Below, piece by piece: positions 54,945 to 64,000 of a stretch of 64,000 bases of DNA (position 1 is the first letter of the stretch; every line of letters starts with the position of its first letter). Made by a program: the position numbers and the translations under genes. The notes under the pieces are model-generated. The model saw nothing but the letters and a program-made list of their open reading frames with translations. It was not told the DNA's origin and ran no database searches. The stretch lies in NCBI RefSeq assembly GCF_003933235.1, contig NZ_RWJI01000001.1, forward strand, positions 1,618,001 to 1,682,000, given 5' to 3'. Origin of the DNA: Sphingorhabdus wooponensis. GTDB taxonomy: Bacteria > Pseudomonadota > Alphaproteobacteria > Sphingomonadales > Sphingomonadaceae.

Positions 54945-55013
54945 CGCCACTCCCTTCCCGGATTCGCGCAGTTTCAATGGACTAGCACAGCGGAAAAGGA
55001 CTGGTAAATAAAA

Positions 55014-56639
55014 TTAACGCATCAATTTTGCATCTTCCAAAATCATCGCAGCACCCTTTTCGGCGACCATGACGGTGGGCGCGTTGGTATTCCCAGATGT
55101 GATCGTCGGGAACACTGACGCATCGACAACCCGCAATCCCGCAATGCCATGCACGCGCAAGCGCGCATCAACGACCGAAGTGGCCGGATCCGTCCCCATC
55201 ATGCACGTGCTGGTGGGATGATACACCGTGTCTGCACGGGCTCGGAAATCCGCCAATAAGGCTTCATCGCCATCCACATCGCTGCCGGGAATAAGCTCCT
55301 CAGTGATGATATCGGCAAGTGGCTTTGTAGATGCGAGCTGACGGAGTATCCGGTTGCCAGCCAGGACGTCGTCAATGTCCGTCTGTGTCGCGAGATAATT
55401 GGGGTGGATCGAAGGATCTCCAGAAGGGTTCGAACCGTTAAGCTCTATATGTCCCCGACTGGTCGGACGACAGGGGTTATGCGAAAGCAAAAATGCCGAA
55501 AATGGATCAGGGTTCAGCAACTTGCGTTCCGACAAGGGCGTTTTGGTATAGCTGACTGGGCTAAAATATAATTGCAAATTGGGGTGCTCTTTGGTCGCAT
55601 CGCTGCGCACGAAACCACCACTTTGATTAACGCTCAACGACAATGGCCCTGCGCGGTCGGCGACATAACGCAAGCCCGCACGCAACTTGCCCAAAAACGG
55701 GTGAAGCACATCGTTCAGTGTCGCCGTCCGGACCTTATAGAAATAGGATACGGCAATATGGTCCTGCAAATTGCGGCCCACCGCTTTTGCATCCAGTAAA
55801 GGCGTAATGCCCACATTTTTCAGATGATCCGCAGGTCCTATGCCCGACAGCATTAACAATTGGGGCGAATTGATCGCGCCGCCCGAAAGGATGACCTCGC
55901 GCCGTGCCTTCGCCTCTTTACGCGCGCCCTTGCGCGTGTAAGCAACCCCTACGGCGCGCTGCCCTTCAAATAATATCCGCGATACATGCGCTAAGGTCTG
56001 AAGCTTCAATGTCTTACGCTTGCGCGCAGGATGCAAAAACGCATTCGCGGTGGAGGCACGCCAACCGCCACGCGTGTTGATTTGATAATAGCCTACGCCC
56101 TCTGGCCGGCCACCATTAAAGTCATTGCTGGCGGGAAAGCCCAATGTCTGTGCAGACTCGATAAAGCTACGACAGATGGGGTGTGCAAAGGGCGATATAT
56201 CGGTGACATGCTGTGGTCCACCTTTGCCGTGATGCGCGCTGTGCCAGTCGAAATCCTCTGACTTTTTGAAATAGGGTAAGACATCATCCCAGCCCCAGCC
56301 CTGATTGCCCAGTGCTTTCCAGTCATCAAAGTCACGCGGCTGTCCGCGCACATAGACCATCGCATTGATTGAACCCGAACCACCAATCACCTTGCCGCGC
56401 GGCCAATAGCTTCGCCTGCCGCCAAGCGCTTCAACCGGCTCGGTATCGTACATCCAGTTGATCCGCTTATCGAAAAAGGTGCGGCCATAACCGATGGGCA
56501 TCTGTATCCAGATGGACCGATCACTGCCCCCTGCTTCAAGCAATAAAACGCTATACTTGCCGTCTTCGGTCAACCGGTTGGCAAGCACACAACCCGCCGT
56601 GCCTGCGCCGACGATGATATAGTCGAATTCTTCGGTCAC
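55014..56639 (-). CDS. GMC-family alcohol oxidoreductase (choline dehydrogenase-like)
   Basis: 541-residue flavoenzyme. [22 protein letters not shown] (FAD), [22 protein letters not shown] (GMC signature 1), [18 protein letters not shown] (signature 2), and the C-terminal [10 protein letters not shown] and [14 protein letters not shown] (catalytic His/Asn region) are complete. It oxidises an alcohol to an aldehyde; choline and other primary alcohols, including polyether or terpene types, are all known family substrates. The ATG overlaps the stop of the enolase-superfamily gene. Confidence 0.92.
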   Translation of the reverse strand: MTEEFDYIIVGAGTAGCVLANRLTEDGKYSVLLLEAGGSDRSIWIQMPIGYGRTFFDKRINWMYDTEPVEALGGRRSYWPRGKVIGGSGSINAMVYVRGQPRDFDDWKALGNQGWGWDDVLPYFKKSEDFDWHSAHHGKGGPQHVTDISPFAHPICRSFIESAQTLGFPASNDFNGGRPEGVGYYQINTRGGWRASTANAFLHPARKRKTLKLQTLAHVSRILFEGQRAVGVAYTRKGARKEAKARREVILSGGAINSPQLLMLSGIGPADHLKNVGITPLLDAKAVGRNLQDHIAVSYFYKVRTATLNDVLHPFLGKLRAGLRYVADRAGPLSLSVNQSGGFVRSDATKEHPNLQLYFSPVSYTKTPLSERKLLNPDPFSAFLLSHNPCRPTSRGHIELNGSNPSGDPSIHPNYLATQTDIDDVLAGNRILRQLASTKPLADIITEELIPGSDVDGDEALLADFRARADTVYHPTSTCMMGTDPATSVVDARLRVHGIAGLRVVDASVFPTITSGNTNAPTVMVAEKGAAMILEDAKLMR

Positions 56640-57823
56640 TGAACGGGGTGCTGCGTCATTTCAAGGTGGAGCATATTACCCTTATATGGGTTGGCGCGTG
56701 CCACATCTTCGTTCAATTCGACCCCTAAGCCTGGGGCAGTCGATGGAATGACATGCCCCTCTTCAAACTGGATCGGCGATTTCAAAATTTCGGTATGGAA
56801 CCCGCCCCAGGTTTCAATGCTCTCAAGAATAAGGAAGTTGGGTGAGCAGGTCGCAATTTGGATATTGGCCGCGCCCACAATGGGGCCGCAATATAAATGC
56901 GGCGCGATTTGGACATGGTCAACCTCCGCCATGGCGGCGATCTTCTTGGCTTCCAATATACCGCCGACCCGACCAAGGTTCATCTGCAAAATCGCTGCTG
57001 CGCCAGCACGTAACAGCCGCGCAAAATCATATTTGGTGGTCAATCGTTCACCTGTTGCAACAGGGATCGACGTTGCCCTTGCAACCTTGGCCATTTCTTC
57101 GGGCGCATCGGGTGGCACGGGTTCTTCCAACCACAAAGGATCATAAGGCTCTAGACGCTTGGCAAGACGAATGGCCCCTGCCGCGGTCATTTGACCATGC
57201 GTGCCGAATAACAAATCTGCCTTCATGCCCACCGCTTCGCGCAAAGATTTTGCAAAGCGTTCGCACAGATCCAGCGCTTCCAACGACAGTTGCCGCCCAT
57301 CAAACGCCGAATACGGCCCTGCTGGATCAAATTTCAAGGCGGTGAAGCCTTGCGCTAAATATTCCGCCGAACGCTCCGCCGCCAGATCAGGATCGTGATA
57401 CACATCTGTTTTGTCGCCGGGTCGCGGATAGATATAGGTATAAGCGCGCAGCCGTTCATGAACCTGTCCGCCCAGCAACTTGTAAACTGGCTTATTAGCC
57501 TCTTTGCCGATGATGTCCCAACACGCCATTTCAAGCGCCGACAAAACCCCCATCAATGTCAAATCGGGATGCTGGGTAAAGCCGCTGGAATAAACCCTGC
57601 GCCACATATTTTCGATGTCGTGCGGGTCATTACCGGCGACATAACGCGCAAACACATCCTCTATCATCTTGGCGACGAGATGTGGTTCAAACGGCACGCA
57701 ATAGGCCTCACCAATGCCGGATACACCACTGTCGGTCGTTATCTTGACGAAGACAAAATAGCGTCCGCCAAAATGCGGCGGCGGATTGCCGACAACGAAG
57801 GTTTCAATGTCAGTCAGCTTCAT
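56636..57823 (-). CDS. Mandelate racemase/muconate lactonizing enzyme family protein
   Basis: 395-residue enolase-superfamily enzyme. Visible: ALKFDPAG (K164), the FGTHGQ segment (206-211), WLEEPVPPD (E233-E234), GER (E259) and APHL (H309). Where galactonate-dehydratase-type members have D-x-H-G as metal ligand region, this reads G207-T-H-G, so the first Asp may be missing. Chemistry could be sugar-acid dehydration, racemisation or epimerisation of a betaine (known for relatives such as HpbD), or be altered. Overlaps both neighbours by 4 nt, within a six-gene operon. Confidence 0.85.
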   Translation of the reverse strand: MKLTDIETFVVGNPPPHFGGRYFVFVKITTDSGVSGIGEAYCVPFEPHLVAKMIEDVFARYVAGNDPHDIENMWRRVYSSGFTQHPDLTLMGVLSALEMACWDIIGKEANKPVYKLLGGQVHERLRAYTYIYPRPGDKTDVYHDPDLAAERSAEYLAQGFTALKFDPAGPYSAFDGRQLSLEALDLCERFAKSLREAVGMKADLLFGTHGQMTAAGAIRLAKRLEPYDPLWLEEPVPPDAPEEMAKVARATSIPVATGERLTTKYDFARLLRAGAAAILQMNLGRVGGILEAKKIAAMAEVDHVQIAPHLYCGPIVGAANIQIATCSPNFLILESIETWGGFHTEILKSPIQFEEGHVIPSTAPGLGVELNEDVARANPYKGNMLHLEMTQHPVQ

Positions 57824-59259
57824 GCGGTGCGAAACCCGCTGATCGATTTGATTTCCAGAAAATCGCGGACGCCAAATTCGCCATATTCACGGCCATTGCC
57901 TGATTGTTTATATCCGCCAAAGGGCGCCATATAATCCTGGCTTGTGCCATTAATGCTCACACCACCCGCACGCATCAACCGCGCTACACGGCGCGCACGA
58001 TCCATGTCGTTCGTTTGCACATAGGCATAAAGGCCATAGGGCGAGTCATTCGCGATAGCGATGGCGTCTGCTTCATCTATAAAGGGTATCAGGACAAGCA
58101 CGGGGCCGAACACTTCTTCTTGCGCGATACGCATCTTGTTATGGACGCCGGCGAAGACCGTAGGCTTCACATAATAACCGCGGTCAAAGCCTTCGGCACG
58201 GCCAGTGCCACCGGCAACAAGCTGCGCACCTTCATCAATGCCTACCTGAATCAGGCCCTGAATTTTGTCATAATGTGCCTTGCTGACCACTGGGCCATAA
58301 TGCGGCCCTTTTTTCATTGGGTCGCCCAGCTGTGCCGCTTTCGCAACGCGGGCCGCAATAGCAACCGCCTCGTCATAGACCGATTGTTCGACAAGCATAC
58401 GCGTCGGTGCGTTGCAGGATTGGCCGGTATTGCCATAGCAATGCAATACGCCGCGCGTGACCGCTGCCTCTAAATCGCTGTCGGCAAAGACGATATTGGC
58501 GGATTTCCCACCCAGTTCTTGGGCAACACGCTTCACGGTATCCGCAGCATTTTTGGCAATTTGAATGCCCGCCCGCGTCGATCCGGTGAAGGAAATCATG
58601 TCGACTTCGGGGTGGCTGGTCAACGTATCGCCGACCGACGCGCCCGTCCCGTGGATCATGTTAAACACGCCTTTTGGGAATCCAGCCTCTTCAACCATTT
58701 CGGCAAAAAGCTGCGCGGACAAGGGCGCCATTTCGCTAGGCTTCAACACCATAGTGCAGCCTGTGATGAGCGCAGGCCCCACCTTGCACACGATCTGATT
58801 GATTGGCCAGTTCCACGGCGTGATCAGCACGCAAACACCGATAGGCTCATGCGTGACGATGCCATCTGTGCCAACATCATAATCCCACGCCATTTCGCGC
58901 ACGGCTTTAACCGTCGCCTTCAAATGGCCGGGGCCACTTTCCGCCTGTGCATCATAAGACAGGTCATAAGGCGCGCCCATCTCAGTTGATATGGCCGTTA
59001 CCATTTCGTCATAGCGTCGCTCAAAAATGGTGATAAGCTTTTCCACTAACGCAATCCGGTGTTCCAGCGTTGTCGCCGCATAGCCATCAAATGCCGCCCG
59101 TGCCGCCTGAACCGCCCGATCAGCATCATCATGCCCGCACACCGCAACAACGGCGCAGACTTCTTCTGTAGCTGGGTTTATCGCATCCACCGTTGCTGTG
59201 GATGTCGCAGGCAAGACCCACGCGCCATTGATAAAGGATTTTAGGGGTGACTTAGACAT
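57820..59259 (-). CDS. NAD(P)-dependent aldehyde dehydrogenase
   Basis: 479 residues. FINGAWV opening, TPWNWPINQI (active-site Asn), FTGSTRAGIQI (coenzyme), QELGGKSANIVF (general-base Glu) and GQSCNAPTRML (nucleophile Cys) are complete. ATG at 59259 (MSKSPLKSF) overlaps the end of the MFS gene by 8 nt; the upstream reading from 59397 runs inside that gene. It likely takes the aldehyde made by the GMC enzyme to the acid. Confidence 0.92.
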   Translation of the reverse strand: MSKSPLKSFINGAWVLPATSTATVDAINPATEEVCAVVAVCGHDDADRAVQAARAAFDGYAATTLEHRIALVEKLITIFERRYDEMVTAISTEMGAPYDLSYDAQAESGPGHLKATVKAVREMAWDYDVGTDGIVTHEPIGVCVLITPWNWPINQIVCKVGPALITGCTMVLKPSEMAPLSAQLFAEMVEEAGFPKGVFNMIHGTGASVGDTLTSHPEVDMISFTGSTRAGIQIAKNAADTVKRVAQELGGKSANIVFADSDLEAAVTRGVLHCYGNTGQSCNAPTRMLVEQSVYDEAVAIAARVAKAAQLGDPMKKGPHYGPVVSKAHYDKIQGLIQVGIDEGAQLVAGGTGRAEGFDRGYYVKPTVFAGVHNKMRIAQEEVFGPVLVLIPFIDEADAIAIANDSPYGLYAYVQTNDMDRARRVARLMRAGGVSINGTSQDYMAPFGGYKQSGNGREYGEFGVRDFLEIKSISGFRTA

Positions 59260-60559
59260 ATCCAATGGCTCTCTTTTGATCTTCAATAATATATTTTTCG
59301 GCGCGCCAATAATGCCAAGCCGCCCAAAGGCCCGTAGGCGCGAGAATAAGCTGCGCAAGACGCAGAGAATCTGCATTGCCGCCACCCGTAGCGTCAAAAA
59401 AGTCGCTTAGGCCGCCAACAATTGCAGGTGCAATAATCAAATTAAGCACATTGGCAACAAGCAAGGATATTGCCACAGCCATGGACCGCATTCTCGGTGC
59501 CGCCAAGTTTTGGCACAGTGCAAATGCCGGGCCGATGTAGAAATATATGGCCGGAATAAACAACCACCACATAAACTGAGCAAAGCCCAGATCCCGTGTA
59601 TAATAAGCAAGGAATGACGGGATAGTAGCCAATGCCGTTACCACGGCCAAAAGACGGGCGATTTTACGTGGGTCGGTATATCTAGGGCGCGCCACCACCC
59701 ATGCTGTCAACAAAGACGCACCAATACCGCCAATAAGGTAAATCCAGCCCAACATGCCGCCAGCTTCGCCTTCATCCATGCCATAGGTCCGTTGCAGGAA
59801 CAAAGGCGTGAACCACATTAATCCCCAGCCCCAAAATGCCGACAGGCCACTTCCGGTCATCGCATGCACAGCCGATTTTTGTGACCAAAGAAATTTGAGC
59901 GTTTCCATGATTTTTGGCGCTTTTTCTTCTTGCACTGCGTCAAGGCGTCCGCGCTTTGGTTCCTTTATTGTTACCATGATGATCAGCGCCAAAATGATAC
60001 CGGGTACGCCCAGCACCAAAAATGCAGCGCGCCAGCCATGTACTGTCGATACCAATCCCGCAATGTCGGAACCGAGCCACGCCCCGATAGGCGCGCCAAG
60101 TGCGAAAACGGTCATGGCCATGGAGCGTCGGTCGGCAGGGAAATAGTCAGCAATAATGGAATTACACGCTGGTGTGCCGCCCGCCTCACCGATACCAACA
60201 CCAACACGCGCCAACAGCAAGTCGAAATAGCCGCGCGTATACCCTGTAATTGCGGTCATGAATGACCAAACGGCAACCGACGCCGCCAGCAAGTTGCGGC
60301 GGTTCGTGCGGTCACACAACCAAGATAAAGGAATGCCCATGACCACATAGAAAAGCGCGAGTGGCAGGCCAAGCCATGCGGTCTCTGTATCGCTCAACTG
60401 CAATTCTTCGCTAATCGGGCCAAGCAATGTGGACAACACATAACGATCCGCGATGCTGATCGTGTACACCAGCATCATGATGATCAGGACATACCAACGC
60501 TGCCCCAGCGAGGAGACTTCGTCGACACGAATTGGAGCAGTCGGCACATTGTCAGCCAT
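59252..60559 (-). CDS. Spinster-type MFS transporter
   Basis: 435-residue, 12-helix carrier. SIADRYVLSTLLGPISEEL in the first helix and SWLCDRTNRRNLL match the spinster/MFS branch. GAGGGAT precedes the ATG. Placed between the sulfotransferase (11 bp) and the aldehyde dehydrogenase (8-nt overlap), so it is probably the inner-membrane importer of the operon's substrate after passage through the TonB receptor. Confidence 0.9.
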   Translation of the reverse strand: MADNVPTAPIRVDEVSSLGQRWYVLIIMMLVYTISIADRYVLSTLLGPISEELQLSDTETAWLGLPLALFYVVMGIPLSWLCDRTNRRNLLAASVAVWSFMTAITGYTRGYFDLLLARVGVGIGEAGGTPACNSIIADYFPADRRSMAMTVFALGAPIGAWLGSDIAGLVSTVHGWRAAFLVLGVPGIILALIIMVTIKEPKRGRLDAVQEEKAPKIMETLKFLWSQKSAVHAMTGSGLSAFWGWGLMWFTPLFLQRTYGMDEGEAGGMLGWIYLIGGIGASLLTAWVVARPRYTDPRKIARLLAVVTALATIPSFLAYYTRDLGFAQFMWWLFIPAIYFYIGPAFALCQNLAAPRMRSMAVAISLLVANVLNLIIAPAIVGGLSDFFDATGGGNADSLRLAQLILAPTGLWAAWHYWRAEKYIIEDQKRAIGYV

Positions 60560-60570
60560 AAAATTATCCC

Positions 60571-62571
60571 TCAGGTTGCGGCCAGCTCTGGCCCTAATTT
60601 ATTGCGCAGTGGATCAAGGAAATTACTGAAATTTTCCCATTGGTCGACCCCGCTTTTGAAAATGGGTTGTCGCACCTGCTCCGAACTCGCGGTGCGAACA
60701 GCGCGCTCAGTCTGGTGAAAATTGAGACAGGCCTCTTCAAAAGGAAGCCCGCAATAATCAAGCAAGCGTCGGACTTGGGTTTCTAAATCCGCGACAACAT
60801 CCTCATAGCGGACGCGCAAGATCTTGCCGGGCAGCACAACGTCCCAATGATCCATGAGCTGCACATAATCCGCGTAATATTGGCCAATTTCCTCTAGTCC
60901 GTAAGTAAATTCCTGACCTTCGGCGAAGAGCTGCTTAAACCCGCTGAAGCAGCATCCCATGGCCCCGCGCCGCGCATCAATGATTTTCGCGTTCGGCAAA
61001 ATCATATTGATCAGGCCAATGTGACGGAAGTTATTGGGCATTTTATCGATGAAGAAAGGCGTGCCGCCTTTGCGGAAAATTTGCGTATCGCGGATAAATT
61101 CCTCGCCAAAGCGGGCGACATCTTCGCGGGTCAAATCGGCTAGATTACCCGGATATTCCGGCTCCTCACCAACAATACGCTGCCGGTCGAGGCGGAACGC
61201 CAAAGCAAAGATATTCGGGAGCTCCATCGTCCCTTCAACTTGACTGTGCGAAGCAAGAATTTGTTCCAGCAAAGTGGACCCTGCGCGCGGCAGTCCGACG
61301 ATGAAAATCGGATCTGGGGCGGCACAGCCTGCCCCTGAAAATTTCTCAAGCAAGTCAGGCGTTACCAATTCGCGTTGGAGCTGCATTTCCTTCGACAGCC
61401 TGCTCGGATTATACTTCAACTCTTCCCGTTTCAAGCGGTTACCGAGCTCATAATATTCAAACGCGGAACTATATTCGCCGCGATCTTCTAGCGCTTTACC
61501 GAGCGCAAAACACAAATGATACCGGTCTTCCAGCGCCGTCATCGGCGATGCTTGGCGCGCCTGCATCTGGGCGATTTCGCTATCGTCAAAACGATATGTC
61601 TTCAGATTGGCCAAGCTCCAATAGGCATCGCCAAAGTCTGGCCGCACCTTATACGCCTGTCGATAGGCGGAAATTGCATCCCCCTGCCGGCCAACGGTTT
61701 TTAGTGCATGGCCATAAGTCAGGTTTATGCTTGGATTGTCTGGCATGGAATTTAGCAATGCTTCGTAACTTAGCATTGCCTCATCGAAATTACCGACCGC
61801 GAGATTTTCATTCGCGTAGAGCATTTCAAACTCGGGATTATCGGGTTCTTTTTCGCGCAGTTCTGACGCTTCACTGAGTGCCATTTCGAATTTTTGGCGC
61901 TTATGCAGTACTTTCACATAATCGAAATGTGCATTGACGTTTTCCGGCTCCAATACCTTGCAGGATTCAAGTAGAAACTCAGCCTCATCATAGGCATTGA
62001 ATTTCATCCCAGTCTCAGCCAGCAACCGCATAGCCTCGACATGGTGGCCGTTGCGTTGCAGGAATGCACGGCACAATTGCTCGGCTTTGTAGATGCGCCC
62101 TTCCTGAATAAAGCTTGCGACACTCAGCAGCTCCGGCGGAAGGGCTGAAAGATGCGTATATTGGGCATGCGCAAAGTTAGCAGGCCCTTCGCGCCCAGCC
62201 GCATCATGTAATTCGGAAAGAATGCGCCAACTTGCGACAAGCGCACCATTATGGGCCACTGCCCGCTGATAAGCTGCGATTGCCTCTTCGACACGGCCGA
62301 TATCGCGAAAGCAATGCCCGCGCTCTTGCCATGCACGGCCGTAGCCAGGATTAATAGCGATCAATTTATCGAGGGTCGTAAGCGCAGCCGACACTTTTCG
62401 CTGCATCCGCTGCGACACTGCCAAAGTGTAAAGAGCATCAATATTATCAGACGCAACTTCGAGTATGCGTACACACAAAGCTTCTGCGTCAGCTAATCGG
62501 GCATTTTGCAAATGCGACCGCGCTTCACGCAAATTGGCATCAATGGTTTCCGGCGAGGCCTCGGCCAACAT
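60571..62571 (-). CDS. TPR-repeat sulfotransferase family protein
   Basis: About 666 residues. The N-terminal ~340 are tetratricopeptide repeats (for example AIAAYQRAVAHNGALVASWRIL and AISAYRQAYKVRPDFGDAYWSL). The C-terminal domain has the PAPS-binding loop IVGLPRAGSTLLEQILASHS and a later KIIDARRGAMGCCFS segment, as in sulfotransferases. A GTG at 62577 is in frame; ATG 62571 is preferred. The family is very often beside TonB receptors in sphingomonads; whether it sulfates a real substrate is unknown. Confidence 0.86.
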   Translation of the reverse strand: MLAEASPETIDANLREARSHLQNARLADAEALCVRILEVASDNIDALYTLAVSQRMQRKVSAALTTLDKLIAINPGYGRAWQERGHCFRDIGRVEEAIAAYQRAVAHNGALVASWRILSELHDAAGREGPANFAHAQYTHLSALPPELLSVASFIQEGRIYKAEQLCRAFLQRNGHHVEAMRLLAETGMKFNAYDEAEFLLESCKVLEPENVNAHFDYVKVLHKRQKFEMALSEASELREKEPDNPEFEMLYANENLAVGNFDEAMLSYEALLNSMPDNPSINLTYGHALKTVGRQGDAISAYRQAYKVRPDFGDAYWSLANLKTYRFDDSEIAQMQARQASPMTALEDRYHLCFALGKALEDRGEYSSAFEYYELGNRLKREELKYNPSRLSKEMQLQRELVTPDLLEKFSGAGCAAPDPIFIVGLPRAGSTLLEQILASHSQVEGTMELPNIFALAFRLDRQRIVGEEPEYPGNLADLTREDVARFGEEFIRDTQIFRKGGTPFFIDKMPNNFRHIGLINMILPNAKIIDARRGAMGCCFSGFKQLFAEGQEFTYGLEEIGQYYADYVQLMDHWDVVLPGKILRVRYEDVVADLETQVRRLLDYCGLPFEEACLNFHQTERAVRTASSEQVRQPIFKSGVDQWENFSNFLDPLRNKLGPELAAT

Positions 62572-62663
62572 TGTCACCTACTCTCCCATATTGTGACGAA
62601 CGATTGCACGAACCCTGCAGCAATTCGCACGCTTAACGCAATGCCGAAATGCAGATGTGGCAA

Positions 62664-62689
62664 AGCGCCCCTAGTTTCCTAGGGGCGCT
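62664..62689 (-). terminator. Hairpin downstream of the right-edge TonB receptor
   Basis: AGCGCCCCTAG pairs exactly with CTAGGGGCGCT around a 4-nt loop, 12 bp after the receptor stop on the minus strand. A weak TTTGCC follows, so part of transcription may read into the operon. Confidence 0.65.
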
Positions 62690-62700
62690 CACCTTGTTGT

Positions 62701-64000
62701 TTAGATCTTGTACGAGAAACGCAGTCCGATTGTGCGTGGACGCGAGGTCGTTGTGCGAAGCTCACCGTCATTCCCGCTCTTATAAAGCTCGGGACGTTTA
62801 TCAGTCAGGTTGTCACCGAACACTTCCAGACGCCACTCATCCTTCGATACGCCGAATGATGCACCGGCCGTGGCATATGAGCCAAGGTTCTGCGCCGCCT
62901 TGATTGGCGCAATAACATCGCCGGAACGCACAGTTACACCGTTATAGACTGCAGTAGCGCCGCCGTAACGAATATCGACATTGTCGATAACGTCAGAGAT
63001 GCTCTTGCCGACATAATGAATGCCGATTTGCGCAAAAGGAGCGAGGCCCGAGGACAGTTCCTTTTCCCAATGTAGGCGCGCATTAAACTGGAATTTGGGG
63101 CTCAAAGCAAGCGGACCACCCAATGGACGGAGCACCGTTGTGTTCTTCCGGTACTTCGTCATTTCAGAGTCGTTATACGAGAACGCGCTGTTAAACGTCA
63201 GTTCCGGAGTGGTTCGCCACGTTACGTCACCTTCCAGACCCCTGATACGCGCATCAAGCAGGTTGGTGGTAAATGTCTGGTTCGAAATATTCTGATCGAA
63301 CACCGTAATCTGGATGTTGCTCCAGTCGATCTGATACGCTGCGAAGTTCACCTGCAAACGACGATCGAGCAGTGAGAATTTACCACCCACTTCATAGTTT
63401 TGCACCTTGTCTGGTACATATGTGCCCAAACGAACAAAGTCGGCGTTGGTGGGGCAAGTCGCACTACCAACACTGCAAGGCTTCCGGTTAAAACCACCTG
63501 GACGGAAACCATCGGAATAGGTTGCGTAAACCAGCGAACCGTCACCGATGCGATAGGTCAAGTTGGCCTTGTACAGCACACCATTATATTTGGCAGGCGA
63601 GGAATCGGCATAAAGCTGATTCATGTTAACGCTAATACCATATAGCGTGGGAGGAGTTGCGGCAGCGGAATATGTTCCAGTCGCAGCATTGTAAACACCC
63701 CGCGCACCGCCAAAACTAGTCGCAGACGACCCGTTAATAGAAGCCTTTTCATTGTAGTAACGAAGGCCACCGGTCAAGATCAACTTTTCAGGTATGATGT
63801 CGAACGACGCTTCACCATAAGCGGCAAATTGCCTATCCTTACGCTGCACATCGTTAAAAAAGCCGACTTTTACAGGGCGCACACTGGTATCATTGGCGTT
63901 AACCGCGGGATTTGGCGATCTGCGATAGATATATCCTGCGGCCTCTTGCAGATAGGACCAGTCGGTATTGTCGAACAATTTGTTATCATCATAGAACAAA
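62701..64000 (-). CDS. TonB-dependent receptor, C-terminal part
   Basis: 433 residues of the outer-membrane barrel, running off the right edge, so start, signal peptide and plug are not visible. The strands RYNEKASI, YATYSDGFRPGGFNRKP, DKVQNYEVGGKFSLLDRRLQVNFAAYQIDW and the terminal IGLRFSYKI are typical of the sphingomonad TonB receptors for organic substrates rather than of ferric-siderophore types. It precedes a TPR-sulfotransferase and the catabolic genes, so it probably imports their substrate. Confidence 0.88.
   Translation of the reverse strand, partial: LFYDDNKLFDNTDWSYLQEAAGYIYRRSPNPAVNANDTSVRPVKVGFFNDVQRKDRQFAAYGEASFDIIPEKLILTGGLRYYNEKASINGSSATSFGGARGVYNAATGTYSAAATPPTLYGISVNMNQLYADSSPAKYNGVLYKANLTYRIGDGSLVYATYSDGFRPGGFNRKPCSVGSATCPTNADFVRLGTYVPDKVQNYEVGGKFSLLDRRLQVNFAAYQIDWSNIQITVFDQNISNQTFTTNLLDARIRGLEGDVTWRTTPELTFNSAFSYNDSEMTKYRKNTTVLRPLGGPLALSPKFQFNARLHWEKELSSGLAPFAQIGIHYVGKSISDVIDNVDIRYGGATAVYNGVTVRSGDVIAPIKAAQNLGSYATAGASFGVSKDEWRLEVFGDNLTDKRPELYKSGNDGELRTTTSRPRTIGLRFSYKI

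Noticed and set aside
59260-59397. 46-residue N-terminal extension of the aldehyde dehydrogenase
   Set aside because: It runs within the MFS coding sequence; the normal N-terminus starts at 59259.
1-64000. tRNA, rRNA, CRISPR or complete IS transposase genes
   Set aside because: None was recognised by eye; only non-autonomous repeats are seen.

Overview
The window looks like a chromosomal segment of an alphaproteobacterium of the order Sphingomonadales (a Sphingomonadaceae such as a Sphingorhabdus- or Sphingopyxis-like genus; the genus is a guess). Several features point there: moderate to high GC, a CC_3452-type small secreted protein, NDUFA12 and DUF2155 in tandem, CarD, DUF4167 next to prmC, 2-hydroxychromene-2-carboxylate isomerase, spinster-type MFS carriers, large TonB receptors, and an alphaproteobacterial LexA box (GAAC-N7-GAAC) directly before uvrA. 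I see no rRNA, tRNA or CRISPR array.

From 1 to 42 kb the content is mostly housekeeping, broken by small accessory pieces. In order it holds a 2Fe-2S ferredoxin, a NUDIX hydrolase, uvrA, a 417-bp gap rich in palindromic repeats, an AT-rich accessory RelA/SpoT-domain gene, a PhoA-type phosphatase, prmC and DUF4167. Next come a YciA thioesterase, a CBS protein, a BAX-inhibitor-like membrane protein, a spinster MFS, acyl-CoA dehydrogenase, a crotonase with a DsbA-fold isomerase, an M23 peptidase, hemB and a gamma-carbonic-anhydrase-like protein. They are followed by a Fur-boxed siderophore receptor, an ArsC-like reductase, an orphan fatty acyl-AMP ligase, recX, bifunctional rsh, a CC_3452 protein, an HxlR regulator and carD. 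The block ends with a DCC protein and an apparently domain-swapped photolyase-like protein, a methyltransferase preceded by a 25-codon ORF, DUF192, NDUFA12, DUF2155, aat (184-bp antisense overlap), a MITE-like element, purC, an M16 peptidase, an AceE-like E1 enzyme with a divergent Lrp regulator, and an omega-amino-acid aminotransferase.

From 43.9 to 64 kb the content is catabolic and accessory. The first operon (minus strand, about 51.1 to 43.9 kb) encodes two tandem FAD/GcvT-type dehydrogenases (dimethylglycine/sarcosine dehydrogenase-like), a Rieske oxygenase of the betaine/carnitine type and a quinone-reductase-like dehydrogenase, all tightly packed or overlapping. This fits stepwise N-demethylation of a quaternary ammonium compound. 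The second operon (minus strand, 62.6 to 55.0 kb, probably with the TonB receptor that runs off the right edge) encodes a TPR-sulfotransferase, an MFS carrier, an aldehyde dehydrogenase, an enolase-superfamily protein and a GMC alcohol oxidase/dehydrogenase, followed by a LysR regulator. Between them lie an SDR, a lysophospholipid acyltransferase and a 3-hydroxyisobutyrate-dehydrogenase-like protein. The second operon reads as uptake of an unknown alcohol-bearing substrate, oxidation of alcohol to aldehyde to acid, then dehydration or epimerisation. Its substrate cannot be read from the sequence, and it is the best candidate here for an undescribed pathway.

Two repeat families stand out. REPIN-like doublets of inverted palindromes occur at 4597-4696 and 16113-16200. 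A 267-bp MITE-like element with 33-bp imperfect terminal inverted repeats and TA at both ends lies at 35351-35617, with a related lone end just upstream of rsh.
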